A DNA stretch of 42,024 nucleotides from an uncultured Collinsella sp. (GCA_902496335.1 CABVAO010000013.1:1-42024); one strand, 5' to 3'; positions 31,674 through 40,586 are shown, counted from the first letter of the stretch. Notes: generated from the letters alone by a model not told the origin. A program made the numbers and translations.

Positions 31674-32624
31674 TTAGCAGGAGAAGTCGACGCTGTCGAT
31701 GATGTCCTTGAGGGCCTTGGCGGAGGCGGTGAGCTCATGCTGCTCGTCATCGTTCAGCGGCACGGGGACGCGGCAGACGACGCCGTCGCGGCCAACGACC
31801 GTCGGCATGGAGATGGCAAGATCGGACAGGCCATACTCGCCCACCATGAGCGAGGAGACAGGCAGAACGGTCTGCTCATCGCGCATGACAGCGGTGCAGA
31901 TGCGCTTGACGGCCATGGCGACGCCGTAGTAGGTGGCGTGCTTCTTCTCGATGATGGTGTAGGCGGAGTTCTTGACGTCCTCGGCGATACGCTTCTCGGC
32001 AGCCTCGTGCTCCAGATGACCGTGAAGCTCGCAGAAGGTGTTCAGCGGAACGCCAGCAACCTGAGCGCTGGACCAAGCGACAAACTCGGAGTCGCCGTGC
32101 TCGCCCATGACATAGGCCTGGACATCGCGCGGGTCAACCTCGACGTGGGCACCAAGCATCTGCTGCAGGCGGCCAGTGTCGAGCACGGTGCCGGAGCCGA
32201 TGACATGGCCCTCGGGCAGGCCGGACATCTTGATGGCAGCATAGGTCAGAACATCAACCGGGTTGGAGACGATTAGCAGAATGCCGTCGAAGCCGGACTT
32301 CTTAATCTCGGGGATAATGGACTTAAAGATGTTAACGTTCTTGTTGACCAGGTCCAGGCGGGTCTCACCGGGCTTCTGGGCAGCGCCAGCGGTGACGACG
32401 ATCATGGCGGCGTCGGCGACATCGGAATAATCGCCGGCGTAGATCTTCATCGGCTCGGCAAACGTCATGCCGTGCGCGATATCCAGGGCCTCACCCTCGG
32501 CACGGTTCTTGTCCACGTCGATGAGGACCATCTCGGAGAACAGACCACTCTGCATCAGTGCGAACGCCGAAGACGAACCGACGAAACCGCAGCCGACAAT
32601 AGCGACCTTCTTCTCGTTAACCAT
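31674..32624 (-). CDS. ldh: L-lactate dehydrogenase
   Basis: A 316-residue NAD-dependent L-lactate dehydrogenase that reduces pyruvate to lactate and reoxidises NADH in fermentation. It has the Rossmann start VAIVGCGFVGSS, the substrate loop AQKPGETRLDLV, with Gln where malate dehydrogenases carry Arg, SNPVDVLTYA, and the catalytic GEHGDSE histidine. The start is ATG 32624 behind GGGAG; the frame runs on upstream without a better site. It has its own terminator. A hairpin lies in the probable leader, at 32651-32681. Confidence 0.95.
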   Translation of the reverse strand: MVNEKKVAIVGCGFVGSSSAFALMQSGLFSEMVLIDVDKNRAEGEALDIAHGMTFAEPMKIYAGDYSDVADAAMIVVTAGAAQKPGETRLDLVNKNVNIFKSIIPEIKKSGFDGILLIVSNPVDVLTYAAIKMSGLPEGHVIGSGTVLDTGRLQQMLGAHVEVDPRDVQAYVMGEHGDSEFVAWSSAQVAGVPLNTFCELHGHLEHEAAEKRIAEDVKNSAYTIIEKKHATYYGVAMAVKRICTAVMRDEQTVLPVSSLMVGEYGLSDLAISMPTVVGRDGVVCRVPVPLNDDEQHELTASAKALKDIIDSVDFSC

Positions 32625-32650
32625 TAGAAACTCCCATCTCTCTCCACAAA

Positions 32651-32681
32651 CAAGCCGCCCGGGAACGACCCGAGCGGCTTG
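32651..32681 (-). terminator. Hairpin between the aminotransferase gene and ldh
   Basis: A 13-bp stem with one mismatch (32651-32663 with 32669-32681) has a 5-nt loop. On the minus strand it is followed by TTTGT. It may end the aminotransferase transcript, 145 bp past its stop, or lie in the ldh leader. The spacer 32682-32825 is AT-rich and probably holds the ldh promoter. Confidence 0.55.
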
Positions 32682-32825
32682 CCGTAATCCCAATACATCC
32701 AATCGGGACTTTGATTATGCTCCTATTCGCAGCCAAAAATCGACCGTTTACCGAAATTGTTTGCAGAATTCGTAAAATAACTGCACGAAATCGGTTTCGA
32801 GCTATTGACGAGTCGAAATAGGTCT

Positions 32826-33989
32826 CTAATACAGGCCCGCCTCGCGAATGGCCTCGACAGCCAAAGCGATCTGGTCGGGCGGTAAGACCAGTGCCATACG
32901 CACGTGCCCCTCGCCCGAAGGGCCAAAGCTCGCGCCCGGCGTCACCACAACGCCGGCCTTCTCCATAAGCTCCTCGCAAAACGCCATAGAATCGGTGCGA
33001 CCACCGGGAAGCTTGGCCCACACAAACATAGAGCCATGCGCATTGGGACGCTCCCAGCCCAGGCCCTCAAGACCGTCGCACAGGGCATCGCGGCGCTCCT
33101 GGTACTTCAGACGCTGCGCCTCGACCTCATCGCGCGGACCGTTCAGGCAGGCGATGGCAGCCTTCTGGATCGGGAAGAACATACCGAAGTCGATCTGGCC
33201 GCGCAGCTTGGCAAAGGCCGAGACCACATCCTCGCGACCGACCAAAAAGCCGATGCGGGCACCGGTGACGTTAAACGACTTAGAGAGCGAGAAGAACTCC
33301 ACGCCCACCTCAAGCGCACCGGGATACTGCAAGAAGCTGCCGCCGGGCTCGCCGTCAAACACGATGTCGGAGTACGCGTTGTCATGAACGATCAACAGAT
33401 CATGCTCGCGGGCAAAGGCGATAATCTCCTCGTAGACCTCGGGCGTGCCCACCGAGCCGACCGGGTTCGCGGGCAGCGACACGATCATATACTTGGCACG
33501 ATCGGCCACCTCGGGATCGATACCCGCCACATAGGGCAGGTAATTATGCTCGGCAACCAGCGGATAGTATTCGAGCTTGGCATCGGCGATCTTGGCACCC
33601 GCCTCAAAGACCGGGTAGCACGGATCGGGAACCAGAATGGTGTCACCCGGATCGAGCAGGGCCAGGCCCAAATGGCCCACGCCCTCCTGCGTGCCGTTGC
33701 ACGACTGCACCATAGACGGCGTAATGCCCGAAACGCCAAAGCGACGCTCATAGTAATCGCACACGGCTTGCTTGAGTTCGGGCAGGTCGCGCAGGGCATA
33801 CTTCCACATCTCGGGATCTTGGGCTGCCTGCGTGAGCGCCTCGACCACGTGGTCGTACGGCTTAAAGTCGGGCGTGCCCACGCTCATGTTGTAAATGGTC
33901 TTGCCCTGAGCCTTCAGCGCGAGAAGCTTGTTGTTGAGCGAGGCGAAGACCTCCGCGCCAAAGCGGTCGAGACGCTGCGATGCCTGCAT
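32826..33989 (-). CDS. PLP aminotransferase class I, candidate N-acetyl-DAP aminotransferase
   Basis: A 387-residue fold-type I aminotransferase. It has YNMSVGTPDFKP near the N-terminus, the NGTQEGVGHLGLALLDPGD substrate segment, PANPVGSV, HDNAYSDIVFDG and the PLP lysine in SLSKSFNVTGARIGF. Its sequence style is that of the LL-DAP/N-acetyl-DAP aminotransferase and AspC-like group. With dapH and an M20 gene in the window, N-acetyl-LL-DAP aminotransferase (PatA) is a reasonable proposal, but many amino acids are possible substrates. The start is ATG 33989 behind AAAGGTGG. An intrinsic terminator ends only about 20 nt before the start codon. Confidence 0.85.
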   Translation of the reverse strand: MQASQRLDRFGAEVFASLNNKLLALKAQGKTIYNMSVGTPDFKPYDHVVEALTQAAQDPEMWKYALRDLPELKQAVCDYYERRFGVSGITPSMVQSCNGTQEGVGHLGLALLDPGDTILVPDPCYPVFEAGAKIADAKLEYYPLVAEHNYLPYVAGIDPEVADRAKYMIVSLPANPVGSVGTPEVYEEIIAFAREHDLLIVHDNAYSDIVFDGEPGGSFLQYPGALEVGVEFFSLSKSFNVTGARIGFLVGREDVVSAFAKLRGQIDFGMFFPIQKAAIACLNGPRDEVEAQRLKYQERRDALCDGLEGLGWERPNAHGSMFVWAKLPGGRTDSMAFCEELMEKAGVVVTPGASFGPSGEGHVRMALVLPPDQIALAVEAIREAGLY

Positions 33990-34008
33990 GGTGCCACCTT
34001 TCGATATG

Positions 34009-34039
34009 AAAAACGCGGCGCTCCGACAAGAGCGCCGCG
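34009..34039 (-). terminator. Terminator in the aminotransferase leader
   Basis: A perfect 10-bp stem, CGCGGCGCTC with GAGCGCCGCG, is followed on the minus strand by five T residues. It is 70 bp past the nadE stop and 20 bp before the aminotransferase start. An ATACGGG/CCCGTAT pairing (34042-34048, 34083-34089) lies just upstream. It may simply end nadE, or be a conditional terminator. Confidence 0.85.
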
Positions 34040-34107
34040 CGATACGGGCCATCAGATTGCAAAAGTGTAACGCTTGCAACCCCCGTATTGGTTCAATTTA
34101 GCCAACC

Positions 34108-36087
34108 TTAGTCAACTGGATTGAGCGCGTCGATCTGCGCAAGCCACAGACGCGAGCTAGCGTCACTCGGCATACGCCAATCGCCGCGCGGGCTGAGCGT
34201 CACCGAGCCCACCTTGGGACCATCGGGCAGGCAGCTGCGCTTAAACTGCTGGGCAAAGAAGCGACGGTAGAACGTACGTAGCCACGTGTGGACGGTCTTG
34301 GCGTCGTAGACGCCCTCGAAGCTCTTGAGCGCCATGCGGTAGATCTTGCCCGGCTCAAAGCCAAAACGCAGCAGGTAGTAGAGGAAGTAGTCGTGCAACT
34401 CGTACGGGCCCACCAAATCCTCGGTCTTCTGCGCAATCTCGCCGTCGCCCGTGGGCGGCAGAAGCTCGGGGGACACCGGCGTATCGAGGATATCGAGCAA
34501 GACCTCGGCAATGCGCCCGCCAAAGACATCGGCGGCATAGCGTACCAGATGGCGCACAAGCGTCTTGGGCACGCTCGCGTTGACGGCGTACATGCTCATG
34601 TGGTCGCCGTTATAGGTAGCCCAGCCGAGCGCCAGCTCCGACAGGTCGCCCGTGCCAATGACAAAACCGCCAGCCTGGTTGGCCAGATCCATCAGAATCT
34701 GCGTACGCTCGCGCGCCTGGCTGTTCTCGTAGGTCACGTCCTGCACAGCTGGATCATGCTCAATGTCCTTGAAGTGCTGCTCCACAGCCGCGTGGATCGA
34801 AACCTCGCGGAAGCTCACACCCAGGTCGCGAGCGAGCGACTCGGCATTCGACTTGGTGCGATGCGTCGTGCCGAAGCCGGGCATGGACACGGCTGTGATA
34901 CCAGTGCGCGGCAGCCCCAGTGCATCGAAGGCACGCACGGTCACAAGCAGCGCTAGCGTGGAGTCCAAGCCGCCCGAAAGGCCGATAACCGCAGCCTTGG
35001 TACCCGTGTGGGCAAGGCGGGTCTTGAGGCCCGCAGTCTGCAGATCGAGGATCGTCTCGCAGCGCTCGGCCAAGTCGCCGTGGTCGGCCGGCACAAAGGG
35101 CGCGCGCGGGAAAACGCGGTCGATATCGCAGGCATCGCGCAGGACAGGTTCTTCGGCCAGCACGCCCTCAAACGAAAACTCAACGGTCGTGGCCTCCGGC
35201 GCATCGTCCGCGCGCGTCCACGTCATCGAGCGACGGCGCTCGGCAACCAGACGGTCAAGGTCAACATCGGCGACGGCCATATCGCAGGTAAGCAGTTTGG
35301 TCGCGGCGAGCTTCGAACCGTTTTCGTAGACGAGGTTCTCGCCTGCAAAGACCATGTCGGTCGTGGACTCGCCCTCGCTCGCGTCCGCATAGGCATAGGC
35401 GCAGTACAGGCGCGCACTCTGGTTGGAAATGAGGCTGCGGCGGTAATCCGCCTTACCGATGATTTCGTCCGAAGCCGACGGGTTGAGAATCACCGTCGCA
35501 CCGGCAAGCGCCATCTCGGTCGAAGGCGGCGCCGGCACCCACAGGTCCTCACAGACCTCAACGCCCAGCACCATATCCTCGGCACCCTCATCACAGCAAC
35601 GGTAGATAAGCCCCGAACCCAGCGGAACCGGACCCTGACCGGCAAATTCAACCCACACGGGATCCGCAGGCGCCGGAGCAAACCAACGGCGCTCATAGAA
35701 CTCGCCATAGTTGGGCAGATACTTCTTGGCCGTGAGGCCCAAAAGCTCGCCCGCGCAGCACACGGCGGCGCAGTTGTAGATGTTTTCTGCCACCGCAACG
35801 GGCAAGCCAACGGTAAAGACAACCGGCAGCTCACGAGTCTCATCGAGGATATGCACCAGAGCAGCCTCGCAGGCATGCAGCAGCGTGCGGTTATGGAACA
35901 GATCGGCCGCGGTATAGCCGGTCAGGTTAAGCTCGGGCAACACCAGCGCGCGAACGCCGCGCTCGGTAGCCTCGCGAACAGCCGCCAGCGCAACCTCGGC
36001 ATTGCCCTCGACATCGGCCACGCGAATCTGCGGCGACGCCGCCGCCACACGCAAAAAGCCATCAGACTGAGAAAGGTGAAGATTCAT
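34108..36087 (-). CDS. nadE: Glutamine-dependent NAD+ synthetase
   Basis: A 659-residue two-domain enzyme that converts nicotinic acid adenine dinucleotide to NAD+ with glutamine. The N-terminal nitrilase-type glutaminase (about 1-290) has the triad segments VLPELNLTGY, KKYLPNYGEFYERRWF and GVEVCEDLW. The C-terminal ATP pyrophosphatase domain has IGLSGGLDSTLAL, GTTHRTKSNAESLA and GTGDLSELALGWATYNGDH. The length matches the family. The start is ATG 36087 behind GGGAGC. It diverges from the gene at 36291; the 203-bp gap includes a perfect CACCAACTTGGTG palindrome (36169-36181). Confidence 0.95.
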   Translation of the reverse strand: MNLHLSQSDGFLRVAAASPQIRVADVEGNAEVALAAVREATERGVRALVLPELNLTGYTAADLFHNRTLLHACEAALVHILDETRELPVVFTVGLPVAVAENIYNCAAVCCAGELLGLTAKKYLPNYGEFYERRWFAPAPADPVWVEFAGQGPVPLGSGLIYRCCDEGAEDMVLGVEVCEDLWVPAPPSTEMALAGATVILNPSASDEIIGKADYRRSLISNQSARLYCAYAYADASEGESTTDMVFAGENLVYENGSKLAATKLLTCDMAVADVDLDRLVAERRRSMTWTRADDAPEATTVEFSFEGVLAEEPVLRDACDIDRVFPRAPFVPADHGDLAERCETILDLQTAGLKTRLAHTGTKAAVIGLSGGLDSTLALLVTVRAFDALGLPRTGITAVSMPGFGTTHRTKSNAESLARDLGVSFREVSIHAAVEQHFKDIEHDPAVQDVTYENSQARERTQILMDLANQAGGFVIGTGDLSELALGWATYNGDHMSMYAVNASVPKTLVRHLVRYAADVFGGRIAEVLLDILDTPVSPELLPPTGDGEIAQKTEDLVGPYELHDYFLYYLLRFGFEPGKIYRMALKSFEGVYDAKTVHTWLRTFYRRFFAQQFKRSCLPDGPKVGSVTLSPRGDWRMPSDASSRLWLAQIDALNPVD

Positions 36088-36186
36088 AAGAATGCTCCCG
36101 TGCGTAGACGCCATTCACAACAATTAGCAAACCCTATTGTAGTTCAACCGCCGGACGTAACCGCATCCCACCAACTTGGTGAGCAA

Positions 36187-36215
36187 TTGATGAGTTGATG
36201 GTATCTGTTAAATAT
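36187..36215 (+). promoter_or_regulatory. Candidate promoter of the S/T-rich protein gene
   Basis: TTGATG (36187-36192) and AAATAT (36210-36215) are 17 bp apart, 75 bp before the start codon, in the divergent gap from nadE. Confidence 0.3.
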
Positions 36216-36290
36216 CACGTACGATTCACATCTGGTGGGTACCCTGATGGCTACACGAAACGAAGCAGATTTACGCCGGGAGGACCCCGT

Positions 36291-37244
36291 ATGACAACCA
36301 AGTACACCGACGCGCCGCGCACGCGCGTCATGACGCCGGCATCGCTCAACAACGGCGTGCACGAGAACCATTCCATCGGACAGACCATGGCCATCGCGCC
36401 CAAAAAGGGCCTGTTCGATGACATTTCCATTCCCCAGATCATCGCCGGCGCCGCAGCTGCTGCCACGAGCGTCGCGCTTGCTTCAAAGATCGGCATTGCC
36501 GGCTCGGTGATTGGTGCCGCTGTGAGCTCAGTCATCACTGTTGTGTCCTCGCAGGTCTATCGCCACTTTATCTCCGCCAGCGCCGAAGCAATCAAGGGCA
36601 CGCATGCCGCTGTCGACTACCCTGCCGGCGCCTACGAGCCCGTTGAGCCCGATGTCGAGGAGCACCTAGGTGGCGCCGCGACCACGCAGGAGATGCGCCA
36701 GGTTGCGGGACGCGCGACCACGGCGCGCGTCGCCCCCAACAGCCTGCGCGCCAAGGCGGCGGCAGAGCGCAGCCAGACGCAAAAGAAGGTCATCGTCTTC
36801 TCGATCGCTATCGCCATCGTCGCGGTCATCGCCTGCGCCGGCGCCATCCTTATAACCACCGCCGGTGAGGGTCTGGGCGAGCGCCCCGAGCCAATCCTTT
36901 CGTCGCGCACGACCGAGGGCGATGCAAATGGCAACACCCAGTCGCAAGATCAGCAGGCACAGACGGACAACACGCAAGACAGTTCCACCTCTGCCAATTC
37001 GCCCTCGAACACCCAAAACCAATCACAGGGCACCGATTCCTCTACGGCCAACAGTGGCACGCCGTCCGGCACGACCGACTCAAGCCAAACGACTGACGGT
37101 TCACAGCCGAACACGGGAGGCCAGACGAGCGACACCACGTCGGGAACGGGCACGGCAGACAGTAACAACACCAACAGCTCGAGCGGAACCGCTTCCGGCA
37201 CGGCATCTGACAACTCGAGCCAAGGCACGGCATCGGGCAACTAA
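36291..37244 (+). CDS. Membrane protein with S/T/N/Q-rich tail, unknown function
   Basis: A 317-residue protein I do not recognise. It has a hydrophobic Ala/Gly/Val-rich stretch (about 47-88), a soluble middle with basic ends (about 90-165), one clear membrane span (167-190) and a long tail of S, T, N, Q, G and D (205-317) with no Cys and few hydrophobics. By the positive-inside rule the basic KK before the span is inside and the tail outside, where it could be glycosylated. No sortase signal or wall-binding repeat is seen. The start is ATG 36291 behind GGGAGGA; a longer frame upstream is not used. Confidence 0.7.
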   Translation: MTTKYTDAPRTRVMTPASLNNGVHENHSIGQTMAIAPKKGLFDDISIPQIIAGAAAAATSVALASKIGIAGSVIGAAVSSVITVVSSQVYRHFISASAEAIKGTHAAVDYPAGAYEPVEPDVEEHLGGAATTQEMRQVAGRATTARVAPNSLRAKAAAERSQTQKKVIVFSIAIAIVAVIACAGAILITTAGEGLGERPEPILSSRTTEGDANGNTQSQDQQAQTDNTQDSSTSANSPSNTQNQSQGTDSSTANSGTPSGTTDSSQTTDGSQPNTGGQTSDTTSGTGTADSNNTNSSSGTASGTASDNSSQGTASGN

Positions 37245-37278
37245 GCACGTTTGCCTCTCATAGATAACCGACCTGTAC

Positions 37279-37313
37279 AACGGGCGCGAATCGAAAGCGG
37301 TTCGCGCCCGTTT
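37279..37313 (+). terminator. Terminator of the S/T-rich protein gene
   Basis: A perfect 12-bp stem, AACGGGCGCGAA (37279-37290) with TTCGCGCCCGTT (37301-37312), lies 34 bp past the stop and is followed by a short T run. Confidence 0.85.
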
Positions 37314-37384
37314 GCCTTGGGCGCCGCCATGGCGAACGCCATGCGATGGTAAGATGCTTTACATGTGTAAAGAGGAGATTTGCC

Positions 37385-38692
37385 ATGAGCAAGACAATAG
37401 TTAGGCCCACGCTTTCGCTGGGCAACCACATCTATCTGTATCGCCTGCTGCGCGATGCGATTGGATGTGGCAAGCAAACGTTTATGACGCAGGTCGAGGA
37501 GGCGCTCGCCGCTGGCGACATGACCGCTTATGACCTGGGCTTCGAGTCCACGCGCGAACTGCTCGAGGAGCTCGACGACTGCATTAAGCTGACCGTCTTT
37601 AAAGGCGGCCGCCTGTATGCCACGGTCATCGCCAACGAGGCCTGGGATGCTGCGCTTGCCAAGGGCGAGGACAAGCCCAAGACCGCCAAGGGCGCCAAGC
37701 AGTCCTACAAAAAGAAAAAGCGCGGTGAGAAGGACCTCAAGGCCGTGCGCCCCAAGCACGTTAAGCGTCCCGAGCCCGAAGCCATGGTTGAAGCCGCGCC
37801 GGAACCCGAGCCCGAGACAGAGATCGAAGTTGCTATTGAGGTAACGGCAGAAGCCGAAACCGAAATCGCCGCCACGACCGATTCCGAAGTCATATCCGAG
37901 CAGGAAGCCACTGTGGAGCTCAACGAAGCGCCCAAGTCGACAACCGAAGAAGCCGCTGACCAACCCGAGCCGTCTGCGTTCCAAAACAGCGATGTCTTTG
38001 GCGACGAGGCCGAGGACGATCAGTCCGACGAGCCCGCAGATCAAGACGCTACCGAGTCGACACCGGAGCCCGAGACGCCGCAGCCCGCCATCTCGCTCAC
38101 GGTCGTCTATGACCCCGAGAACGCCAACGCCGGCATCACCACCATGGCATCCACGCCCATCGAAGCAAAGTCGAGCGTCGAGAACGAGGACGCGACGCAG
38201 GTTGAGGTTGAAACCGCAGCTGCAGACGCGCCCGTCACCGTGGAGCCCGCAGATTCCACGATCAAGCCGGAAGCGACGCCGGAGCCCGCACCCGTCATCG
38301 AATCCGTGCCCACCTCTGCTTGCGGCCAAATTCCCGCACCGGCACCGGCTTCGGCACCCGCAGCGGCCCCAACCCCCGCACCCGCAGCACCGACCATCCC
38401 CGAGGACTTCCCCATCGATTTCGCAACCGAGGTCTTCTGCCCCGGCCCGCTTCTGCACCAGCTGTCGACCTATCTCCCCTACGGCGCCGATACCCTCGGC
38501 ATTGTCGGCGAGTACTACTGGATCGCCCGCGAGCGCGGTACCATCGAGGCCGCGCGCAACCGCGCAAGCTTCCCCCTGCGCTACACGCAGGCCGGCGAGC
38601 GCCGCGAGGTTGCCGTGCGCATCCGCCGCAATACCACCGGTGGCCTCGGATCCACCTGGGCCATCGATAAAGTCGAAGAACCCGAGCAGTAA
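37385..38692 (+). CDS. Two-domain protein with acidic Pro/Glu linker, unknown function
   Basis: A 435-residue soluble protein. Residues 1 to about 95 form a compact domain (SLGNHIYLYRLLRDAIG, then LGFESTRELLEELDDCIKLTVFKGGRLYATV) whose pattern recalls OST-HTH/LOTUS RNA-binding folds; this is a by-eye likeness only. A very basic patch (about 97-128, with KKKKRGEK) follows, then about 200 residues of acidic, Pro/Glu/Ala-rich linker, and a C-terminal domain (338-435) with FCPGPLLHQLSTYLPYG and RIRRNTTGG. There is no signal peptide or membrane span. A nucleic-acid-linked role is conceivable. The start is ATG 37385 behind AGAGGAG. Confidence 0.72.
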   Translation: MSKTIVRPTLSLGNHIYLYRLLRDAIGCGKQTFMTQVEEALAAGDMTAYDLGFESTRELLEELDDCIKLTVFKGGRLYATVIANEAWDAALAKGEDKPKTAKGAKQSYKKKKRGEKDLKAVRPKHVKRPEPEAMVEAAPEPEPETEIEVAIEVTAEAETEIAATTDSEVISEQEATVELNEAPKSTTEEAADQPEPSAFQNSDVFGDEAEDDQSDEPADQDATESTPEPETPQPAISLTVVYDPENANAGITTMASTPIEAKSSVENEDATQVEVETAAADAPVTVEPADSTIKPEATPEPAPVIESVPTSACGQIPAPAPASAPAAAPTPAPAAPTIPEDFPIDFATEVFCPGPLLHQLSTYLPYGADTLGIVGEYYWIARERGTIEAARNRASFPLRYTQAGERREVAVRIRRNTTGGLGSTWAIDKVEEPEQ

Positions 38693-38697
38693 CGACA

Positions 38698-38736
38698 AAC
38701 GACTCAAATCCAAATCAGGATTTGAGCCGTTTTTAT
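38698..38736 (+). terminator. Terminator of the two-domain protein gene
   Basis: CTCAAATCC (38703-38711) pairs with GGATTTGAG (38718-38726), and ACG/CGT extends the stem past one mismatch. It ends in TTTTTATTT. Confidence 0.93.
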
Positions 38737-38763
38737 TTGTTGATGTTGCGTAACCAACAGCGA

Positions 38764-38863
38764 GCGGGCCGCAAGTGCCCCAGGTTGCCGTGAAAGAGGA
38801 GCGACGCGTACTTCGGTACGCGAGCGACGGCTTGAACGGCAAGATGGGGTGCTTGCGACCCGC
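38764..38863 (+). repeat. Dispersed palindromic element, copy B
   Basis: Three nested stems fill 100 bp: outer GCGGG-CGCAAG with CTTGCG-CCCGC, middle CCCCA..TTGCCG with CGGCAA..TGGGG, inner GCGTAC/GTACGC around TTCG. It matches the reverse complement of 13730-13824 closely. Where that copy has TTGGCG/CGCCAA this one has TTGCCG/CGGCAA, a compensated change. It lies between two convergent genes. Confidence 0.85.
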
Positions 38864-38876
38864 GCAGCGTCGAGCA

Positions 38877-38903
38877 GTTACGCGGTTTGGAAAACCGCGT
38901 AAC
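38877..38903 (-). terminator. Terminator of ettA
   Basis: A perfect 12-bp stem, GTTACGCGGTTT with AAACCGCGTAAC, around a 3-nt loop starts 3 bp past the ettA stop. It has no long U tract. Its stem shares ACGCGGTTT with the lysine operon terminator. Confidence 0.75.
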
Positions 38904-38906
38904 GAT

Positions 38907-40586
38907 CTAGTCGCGCGTCAGCTTACGGTGAATACGATGCGGCTGGGCTGCGTCCTCGCCAAGGCGCTCGATGCGGTTGGCCTGATAGGCCTCGAAGTTG
39001 CCCTCAAACCAATACCAGTTGCCCGGATTCTCGTCGGTGCCCTCCCACGCCAGAATGTGCGTGGCGACGCGGTCCAGGAACATACGGTCGTGGCTAATGA
39101 CCACCGAGCAGCCCGGGAACTCGAGCAGCGCCGCTTCGAGCGAGGACAGCGTCTCGACGTCGAGGTCATTCGTGGGCTCGTCGAGGAGCAGCAGGTTGCC
39201 GCCCTGCTTGAGCGTAAGCGCCAAGTTCAGACGGTTGCGCTCGCCACCGGAGAGTACGCCGGCGCGCTTCTGCTGGTCCTGGCCTTTAAAGCCAAAGCTC
39301 GCCACATAAGCACGGCTCGGAACCTCGGTCTCACCGACCATCATGTGGTCCAGGCCATCCGAGACGACCTCCCACAGGTTCTTATCGGGGTCGATGCCGG
39401 AACGGTTCTGATCGACATAGGAGATCTTGACGGTCTCGCCCACCTCGAGCTCGCCCGAGGTCAGCGACTCCAGGCCCACAATCGTCTTGAACAGCGTGGT
39501 CTTGCCCACACCGTTGGGGCCGATGACGCCCACGATGCCATTGCGCGGCAGGGTGAACGAAAGGTCGTCGATGAGCACACGGCCATCGAACTCCTTGTGC
39601 AGGTGATGGGCCTCGAGCACCTTGTTGCCCAGACGCGGGCCCACAGGGATGCGAATGTCGGTCCAGTCGAGCTTCTGGCTTGCGCGGGCCTCGGCCTCCA
39701 TCTCCTCGTAGCGAGCCAGACGGGCCTTGTTCTTTGCCTGGCGAGCCTTGGGCGAGCTGCGTACCCACTCGAGCTCGGCCTCCATGCGCTTGGCGAGCTT
39801 GGCGTCGCGGTTGCCCTGCGCCTCGATACGGGCGGCCTTGGTCTCCAGATACGTGGAGTAGTTGCCCTTGTAGGGATAAAGGTGACCGCGGTCGACCTCG
39901 CAGATCCACTCGGCAACGTTATCCAGGAAGTAGCGATCGTGCGTGACGGCAAGCACCGCGCCCTGGTAGTTGTGCAGGAAGTGCTCGAGCCACAGGATCG
40001 ACTCGGCGTCCAGGTGGTTCGTGGGCTCGTCGAGCAGCAGCAGGTCGGGAGCTTCGAGCAGCAGCTTGCACAGGGCCACGCGACGGCGCTCGCCGCCGGA
40101 AAGTACGTTGACCGGCATGTCGGAATCGGGCAGCTGCAGGGCGTCCATGGCCTGGCCGAGCTTGGAATCGATATCCCAGCCGTCGGCGGCGTCGATCTCG
40201 TCCTGGAGCTTTCCCATCTCGGCCATGAGGGCGTCCATGTCGCAATCCGGGTCGCACATCTCCTCGCCGATCTTGTTGAAGCGATCGACCTTGGCGATCA
40301 TGTCGCCAAATGCCATGCGCACGTTCTCGATGACGGTCTTGTCGTCGTCGAGCGGCGGCTCCTGCTGCAGGATGCCCACGGTGTAGCCGGGAGTGAGCCT
40401 GGCATCGCCGTTGGAGACCTCCTCGATGCCGGCCATGATCTTGAGCAGGGTCGACTTGCCCATACCGTTGGGGCCCACGACGCCGATCTTGGCACCGGGG
40501 TAGAAGCTCAGGGTCACGTCGTCAAGGATCACCTTGTCGCCATGGGCCTTGCGAGCCTGATACATCTGGTAGATAAACTCCGCCAT
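38907..40586 (-). CDS. ettA: ABC-F translation factor EttA
   Basis: A 559-residue ABC-F protein with two ATPase domains and no membrane part. Domain 1 has GPNGMGKST, LSGGERRRVAL and LLLLDEPTNHLD; domain 2 has GPNGVGKTT, LSGGERNRLNLA and LLLLDEPTNDLD. Length, the start MAEFIYQMYQARKAHGDK and the interdomain linker (about 240-320, with WVRSSPKARQAKNKARLARYEE) are those of the energy-sensing translational throttle EttA, which binds the ribosomal E site and gates the first elongation step according to ATP/ADP. An AAAGGA ribosome site lies 11 nt before ATG. It is alone in its unit. Confidence 0.95.
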   Translation of the reverse strand: MAEFIYQMYQARKAHGDKVILDDVTLSFYPGAKIGVVGPNGMGKSTLLKIMAGIEEVSNGDARLTPGYTVGILQQEPPLDDDKTVIENVRMAFGDMIAKVDRFNKIGEEMCDPDCDMDALMAEMGKLQDEIDAADGWDIDSKLGQAMDALQLPDSDMPVNVLSGGERRRVALCKLLLEAPDLLLLDEPTNHLDAESILWLEHFLHNYQGAVLAVTHDRYFLDNVAEWICEVDRGHLYPYKGNYSTYLETKAARIEAQGNRDAKLAKRMEAELEWVRSSPKARQAKNKARLARYEEMEAEARASQKLDWTDIRIPVGPRLGNKVLEAHHLHKEFDGRVLIDDLSFTLPRNGIVGVIGPNGVGKTTLFKTIVGLESLTSGELEVGETVKISYVDQNRSGIDPDKNLWEVVSDGLDHMMVGETEVPSRAYVASFGFKGQDQQKRAGVLSGGERNRLNLALTLKQGGNLLLLDEPTNDLDVETLSSLEAALLEFPGCSVVISHDRMFLDRVATHILAWEGTDENPGNWYWFEGNFEAYQANRIERLGEDAAQPHRIHRKLTRD

